8,840 bases of DNA from Massilioclostridium sp965141735 (lineage in GTDB: Bacteria > Bacillota > Clostridia > Oscillospirales > Ruminococcaceae), in assembly GCA_965141735.1 (NCBI GenBank), contig CBCSOX010000107.1, forward strand, positions 1 to 8,840, given 5' to 3'. The notes under the pieces are model-generated. The model made no database searches. It was given only the letters and a program-made list of their open reading frames with translations, and was not told the origin of the DNA. Position numbers and translations under genes: made by a program. Positions 6,359 to 8,840 of the stretch are shown here, piece after piece. The first letter of the stretch is position 1, and each line of letters opens with the position of its first letter.

Positions 6359-6766
6359 TTATACGCCGCTTGCGTCGTTTAGCTCAAACAGGTTTCCTTC
6401 TGGATCTCTGAAATAGGTGCAGCGCATGCCCCATGCCTCAATGTGTTGCGGCTCGCCCAAAAACTCAACCCCCGCTTGCTTTAGCCGCCGGTAGTCTCCG
6501 TCCAGGTCGGTCGTGGGGACGATCGCCACAACCGTGTCGGGCTGTGCGTTGCTGAGAGGCTGCGTATACCCTTGAAACATCGGCATCGCGTCCCCGGAAA
6601 AAATTGCAAAGCAGGGAGGGGCATCGCCGTTTATGGCAAAAGACGTATAGGGCCCGTTCCTGTCGCCCCAAATGGGAACCAAGCCTATTTTCTTCGTATA
6701 AAAATCAAAGCATTCCCCATAGTTTTTCCGCACCAAAATTCGGATGGTTGTTTGGTCAAATTTCAT
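6359..6766 (-). CDS. VOC-family protein (glyoxalase/dioxygenase/bleomycin-resistance fold)
   Basis: A 135-residue cytoplasmic protein made of two beta-alpha-beta modules: KFDQTTIRILVRK and YGECFDFYTKKIGLVPIW (2-33) at the front, then TVVAIVPTTDLDGDYRRLKQ (78-97) and the closing YFRDPEGNLFELND (118-131). The DPEGNLFEL ending is the family hallmark. The length is normal for a single-domain VOC protein. ATG 6764-6766 was chosen since AAGGAG lies nine bases before it; a TTG two codons earlier sits too close to that site. Family members bind metals and carry out lyase or dioxygenase chemistry, or bind drugs; the role here cannot be named. It follows the AraC-family gene by 48 bases and may be its target. 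Confidence 0.88.
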   Translation of the reverse strand: MKFDQTTIRILVRKNYGECFDFYTKKIGLVPIWGDRNGPYTSFAINGDAPPCFAIFSGDAMPMFQGYTQPLSNAQPDTVVAIVPTTDLDGDYRRLKQAGVEFLGEPQHIEAWGMRCTYFRDPEGNLFELNDASGV

Positions 6767-6786
6767 TTTCAATCGCTCCTTTTTTC

Positions 6787-6812
6787 AAGTATGTATACCT
6801 TAATTTATTATA
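6787..6812 (-). promoter_or_regulatory. possible VOC promoter with an imperfect dyad
   Basis: The minus strand carries TATAAT (6807-6812) about 40 bases before the VOC start; no clear -35 was found. Between it and the ribosome binding site lies AAGTATGTATACCTT (6787-6801, plus strand), a near-dyad around GTATAC. It could be an operator at the transcription start. The evidence is weak. Confidence 0.3.
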
Positions 6813-6814
6813 CA

Positions 6815-7648
6815 TTAAAATTTTGCAATTTCACTGTAAAAATCGGACATCCTGTTTCGATAGTCCTGCGGCGTCAGCCCGCAGACAGATTGGAAATCGT
6901 GGATAAAATGAGACACATCGTAGTACCCTGTCTCACGGGAGACGCAATCTACCGAATCACTTGGATTTTTCATGAGCCGGATGGCCTTGTTGATACGAAC
7001 CAGACGGGAAAAGGTTTTCGTATTCATGCCCAAATGGTATTGGAAGAGTCGGCCCAGGTGCCGCTCACTGTAATATACAGAGGCCGCCAGATCTTTACAG
7101 GAGAGGCTCCCGGCGCTCTTCATCATCATTTCAGCCGCCATTTGAAGCTCAGACGGACATCGGGCGGATATATTGTCCAACAAAATCCTGTTGAGACGGG
7201 CTATCAATTCGTCCAAGCTCCCGGCGCGTTCCAGCGCCTCCGCAATCAGCCTGTTCAATGTGGAGTGTATCAACTCAAACAAAATCGTTTGATTCGCCAA
7301 TTCTTTCTGATTGACGCCCGTAAATGCAGAGAAACCCGCCGGCTGAAATTCTATAATGACTAGCATCTCACTTTGATTTGCCAGGCCGCCGACCATGCAG
7401 GGCTTGGTCATTGGGCCAAATAGATTCCCGCCCAATTTCCGCTGAGAATACGAAAAAACCAACGTCGCGCTTCCATGAGGGATCACCGTATAGTCATCTG
7501 AAATGATTTCTGTACTGGGAAATGTAATCGTATAATTTGAAATTTGACCCCGCAGTGCCGGATGCGGCAGAATATATACAAAATCGTTTTCTCGAAGCAG
7601 AACACGATTCGTTTGATGAAAAGCGTGTATGTCTTTTTTAGCGATCAT
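6815..7648 (-). CDS. AraC-family transcription regulator
   Basis: A 277-residue DNA-binding regulator. The N-terminal part (about 20-150) carries IPHGSATLVFSYS and GPMTKP, the pattern of the DUF6597-type sensing domain often found before AraC domains. The C-terminal part (about 183-268) has both helix-turn-helix units: CKDLAASVYYSERHLGRLFQ and VSRETGYYDVSHFIHDFQS, followed by GLTPQDYR. ATG 7646-7648 was chosen because GGGAG lies eight bases before it; TTG 7663 only lengthens the protein by five residues and overlaps that site. It lies 42 bases after the kinase gene and 48 bases before the VOC gene, all on the minus strand. It may be read from the kinase transcript. The ligand is unknown. The gene is intact. 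Confidence 0.9.
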   Translation of the reverse strand: MIAKKDIHAFHQTNRVLLRENDFVYILPHPALRGQISNYTITFPSTEIISDDYTVIPHGSATLVFSYSQRKLGGNLFGPMTKPCMVGGLANQSEMLVIIEFQPAGFSAFTGVNQKELANQTILFELIHSTLNRLIAEALERAGSLDELIARLNRILLDNISARCPSELQMAAEMMMKSAGSLSCKDLAASVYYSERHLGRLFQYHLGMNTKTFSRLVRINKAIRLMKNPSDSVDCVSRETGYYDVSHFIHDFQSVCGLTPQDYRNRMSDFYSEIAKF

Positions 7649-7690
7649 AATTGATTCTCCCAATTTGGCTCAACCTTGTAAATCCCCGTA

Positions 7691-8809
7691 TTATAAATAA
7701 ATCACAAACTGCATGCCCAGCGGCTGTTCCATTGGATGAAACGAATAGGATAACCCCATAGCTTTGAGGAGCGTATCGACGATATACAGTCCCAATCCGT
7801 TTCCGCCATCGTCGCGGTTCCGGGCATAGTCGGGCCGATAGAAGGGCTCGAAAACATGCCGCAGGGCTTCGGCAGGAATCGGCGTGCATTCGTTCTCGAC
7901 CACCAGATCGGAACCAGCAAAATAGACCGAAATCGTTTTGCCCGCTTCCGTGTAGGCGACGGCGTTAGCCAGAACATTAGAGACGACTTTGCTAAACATC
8001 TGCGGCGGTAGTTCGGCGGAAAATCCACCCGATAAATCCAGCTTAAAAATGGTTCCGCGTGCTTTGGCAATCTGCTCATATGGTTCGCATATATGGGTCA
8101 GCAGTGATGGCAAATCGGTTTTCACTGGGGGCTCGCGTTTCAAAGGATCGCCCAGCTTTGAGGTTTCTAAAATCTCCTGAATCATTTCCGCCAGCCGCTC
8201 AGTCATTTCCTTGCACTCCGGCAAGTAGACATCAACATCTCGATATTTGCCAATGCCGAGGATCATATTCTCCAGCGTGGCGTTCAGGGCGGTGAGAGGG
8301 GTTTTCAGCTCATGAGATGCCGCCCGCATGAAATCCACCTTGGACTGCTCCATTTCCCGCACCCGCTGTTTTTCGATTTCCAGATTCTCAATGGTTTGCA
8401 GCAAATTTTGATATAGGCCGTTGATATTTTCGGCCAGCATACCGATTTCATCTTTTGTGTGGAGCTCACAAGCCGCAGTTTTGTCCATGTGCGCCATACG
8501 CTCGGTGACGGCTGAGATCTGTTTGACGGGAACCGTGATTTGCTTGGAAAACAGCAGAGAGCAGATGACGGAGATCACAACGCAGCAGAGAAGCGAAATT
8601 GGAAGAACCTTTTGAATCATCTGCGTGATATGTGGCGTCAAATTGAATTTGCCGATGAACTGTACGCCGCCAGTGTCGGGGCTGGTTGTCAGTTCCAGCG
8701 GAACCTGCGGCGTGAGAAAATACAACAGCGCGTGAGCCACCAGTATGATAAACAGCAGTAGCCCCAGGGTATAAAAAAATGTTTTCGGGTAAATCTTCAG
8801 CCGTTTCAT
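7691..8809 (-). CDS. sensor histidine kinase of a two-component system
   Basis: A 372-residue membrane kinase. Helix 1 is at about 11-32 and helix 2 at about 68-87, with a short outer loop of only about 35 residues between them. A HAMP-like linker (KQITVPVKQIS, about 89-140) follows. The phospho-accepting His is H166 in AASHELKTPL. The ATP-binding domain has the N box (SNVLANAVAYTEAG, 277-290), ENEC replacing the usual DxGxG G1 box (306-309), FEPFYRPD (320-327) and the G2 box NGLGLYIV (337-344). This ENxC form and short sensor resemble VanS-like kinases of Firmicutes. Its ATG overlaps the response regulator stop in ATGA, so the two are translationally coupled. The small outer loop suggests it senses at the membrane, perhaps with an ABC transporter; the ABC operon in this window is a candidate partner. 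Confidence 0.93.
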   Translation of the reverse strand: MKRLKIYPKTFFYTLGLLLFIILVAHALLYFLTPQVPLELTTSPDTGGVQFIGKFNLTPHITQMIQKVLPISLLCCVVISVICSLLFSKQITVPVKQISAVTERMAHMDKTAACELHTKDEIGMLAENINGLYQNLLQTIENLEIEKQRVREMEQSKVDFMRAASHELKTPLTALNATLENMILGIGKYRDVDVYLPECKEMTERLAEMIQEILETSKLGDPLKREPPVKTDLPSLLTHICEPYEQIAKARGTIFKLDLSGGFSAELPPQMFSKVVSNVLANAVAYTEAGKTISVYFAGSDLVVENECTPIPAEALRHVFEPFYRPDYARNRDDGGNGLGLYIVDTLLKAMGLSYSFHPMEQPLGMQFVIYL

Positions 8810-8840
8810 TCGCCCACCTCGTATTTATACCCGATCCCTT
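8806..8840 (-). CDS. response regulator, last 10 codons (partial)
   Basis: The minus strand at the right edge reads GIGYKYEVGE and stops at TGA 8806-8808, overlapping the kinase ATG. G-x-G-Y-K/R-Y/F-E is the end of the OmpR-family winged-helix domain. It must be the partner regulator of the kinase; the rest lies outside the window. Confidence 0.8.
   Translation of the reverse strand, partial: GIGYKYEVGE

Noticed and set aside
6572..7363. 263-codon open frame on the plus strand
   Set aside because: It is antisense to the AraC and VOC genes, which have clear domains and ribosome sites; its translation has no recognisable pattern.

Overview
The window looks like a mosaic accessory region of a gut-type Firmicute (class Clostridia). 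It joins a decayed integrative conjugative element (ICE) to acquired cargo genes and signalling genes. The assignment rests on the VirB4 tail followed by a membrane-anchored M23 peptidase of the CD1108 type, a TnpW-like fragment, strong AGGAGG-type ribosome binding sites, and several small AAC(6')/VOC/two-component/ABC genes typical of Clostridia. The species cannot be named from this sequence.

Left part (1-2133): the C-terminus of a VirB4-type conjugation ATPase enters from the left edge. It is followed by a possible tiny ORF and then a long gene for a secreted cell-wall hydrolase. That gene is ruined by one in-frame stop and four frameshifts, although its M23 zinc-binding residues survive. 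A strong two-way terminator closes this block. From the other side comes a short minus-strand winged-helix regulator without a receiver domain. It is also broken, with an ATA where its start should be and a one-base frameshift.

Middle part (2553-5146): an intact minus-strand operon encodes a four-helix FtsX/MacB-type permease and its ATPase. Upstream of the permease is a TATAAT box. Over and behind its -35 position are four copies of an ATGGAA-like element spaced exactly 11 bp apart, the pattern expected of an OmpR-family response regulator operator. Further upstream are a perfect 15-bp two-way terminator and two more hairpins.

Right-middle part (5147-6360): an AT-rich AAC(6')-like acetyltransferase gene stands alone, followed by a scar where a truncated VOC-family gene is joined head to head with a TnpW-like fragment.

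Right part (6359-8840): a minus-strand series of response regulator (only its last 10 codons), sensor histidine kinase, AraC-family regulator and VOC protein, all open and tightly packed. The conjugation and transposition genes are broken while the cargo (ABC exporter, acetyltransferase, kinase, AraC, VOC) is intact. This suggests an immobilised element whose resistance- or stress-type cargo is still under selection. I found no CRISPR array, rRNA, tRNA or complete transposase.
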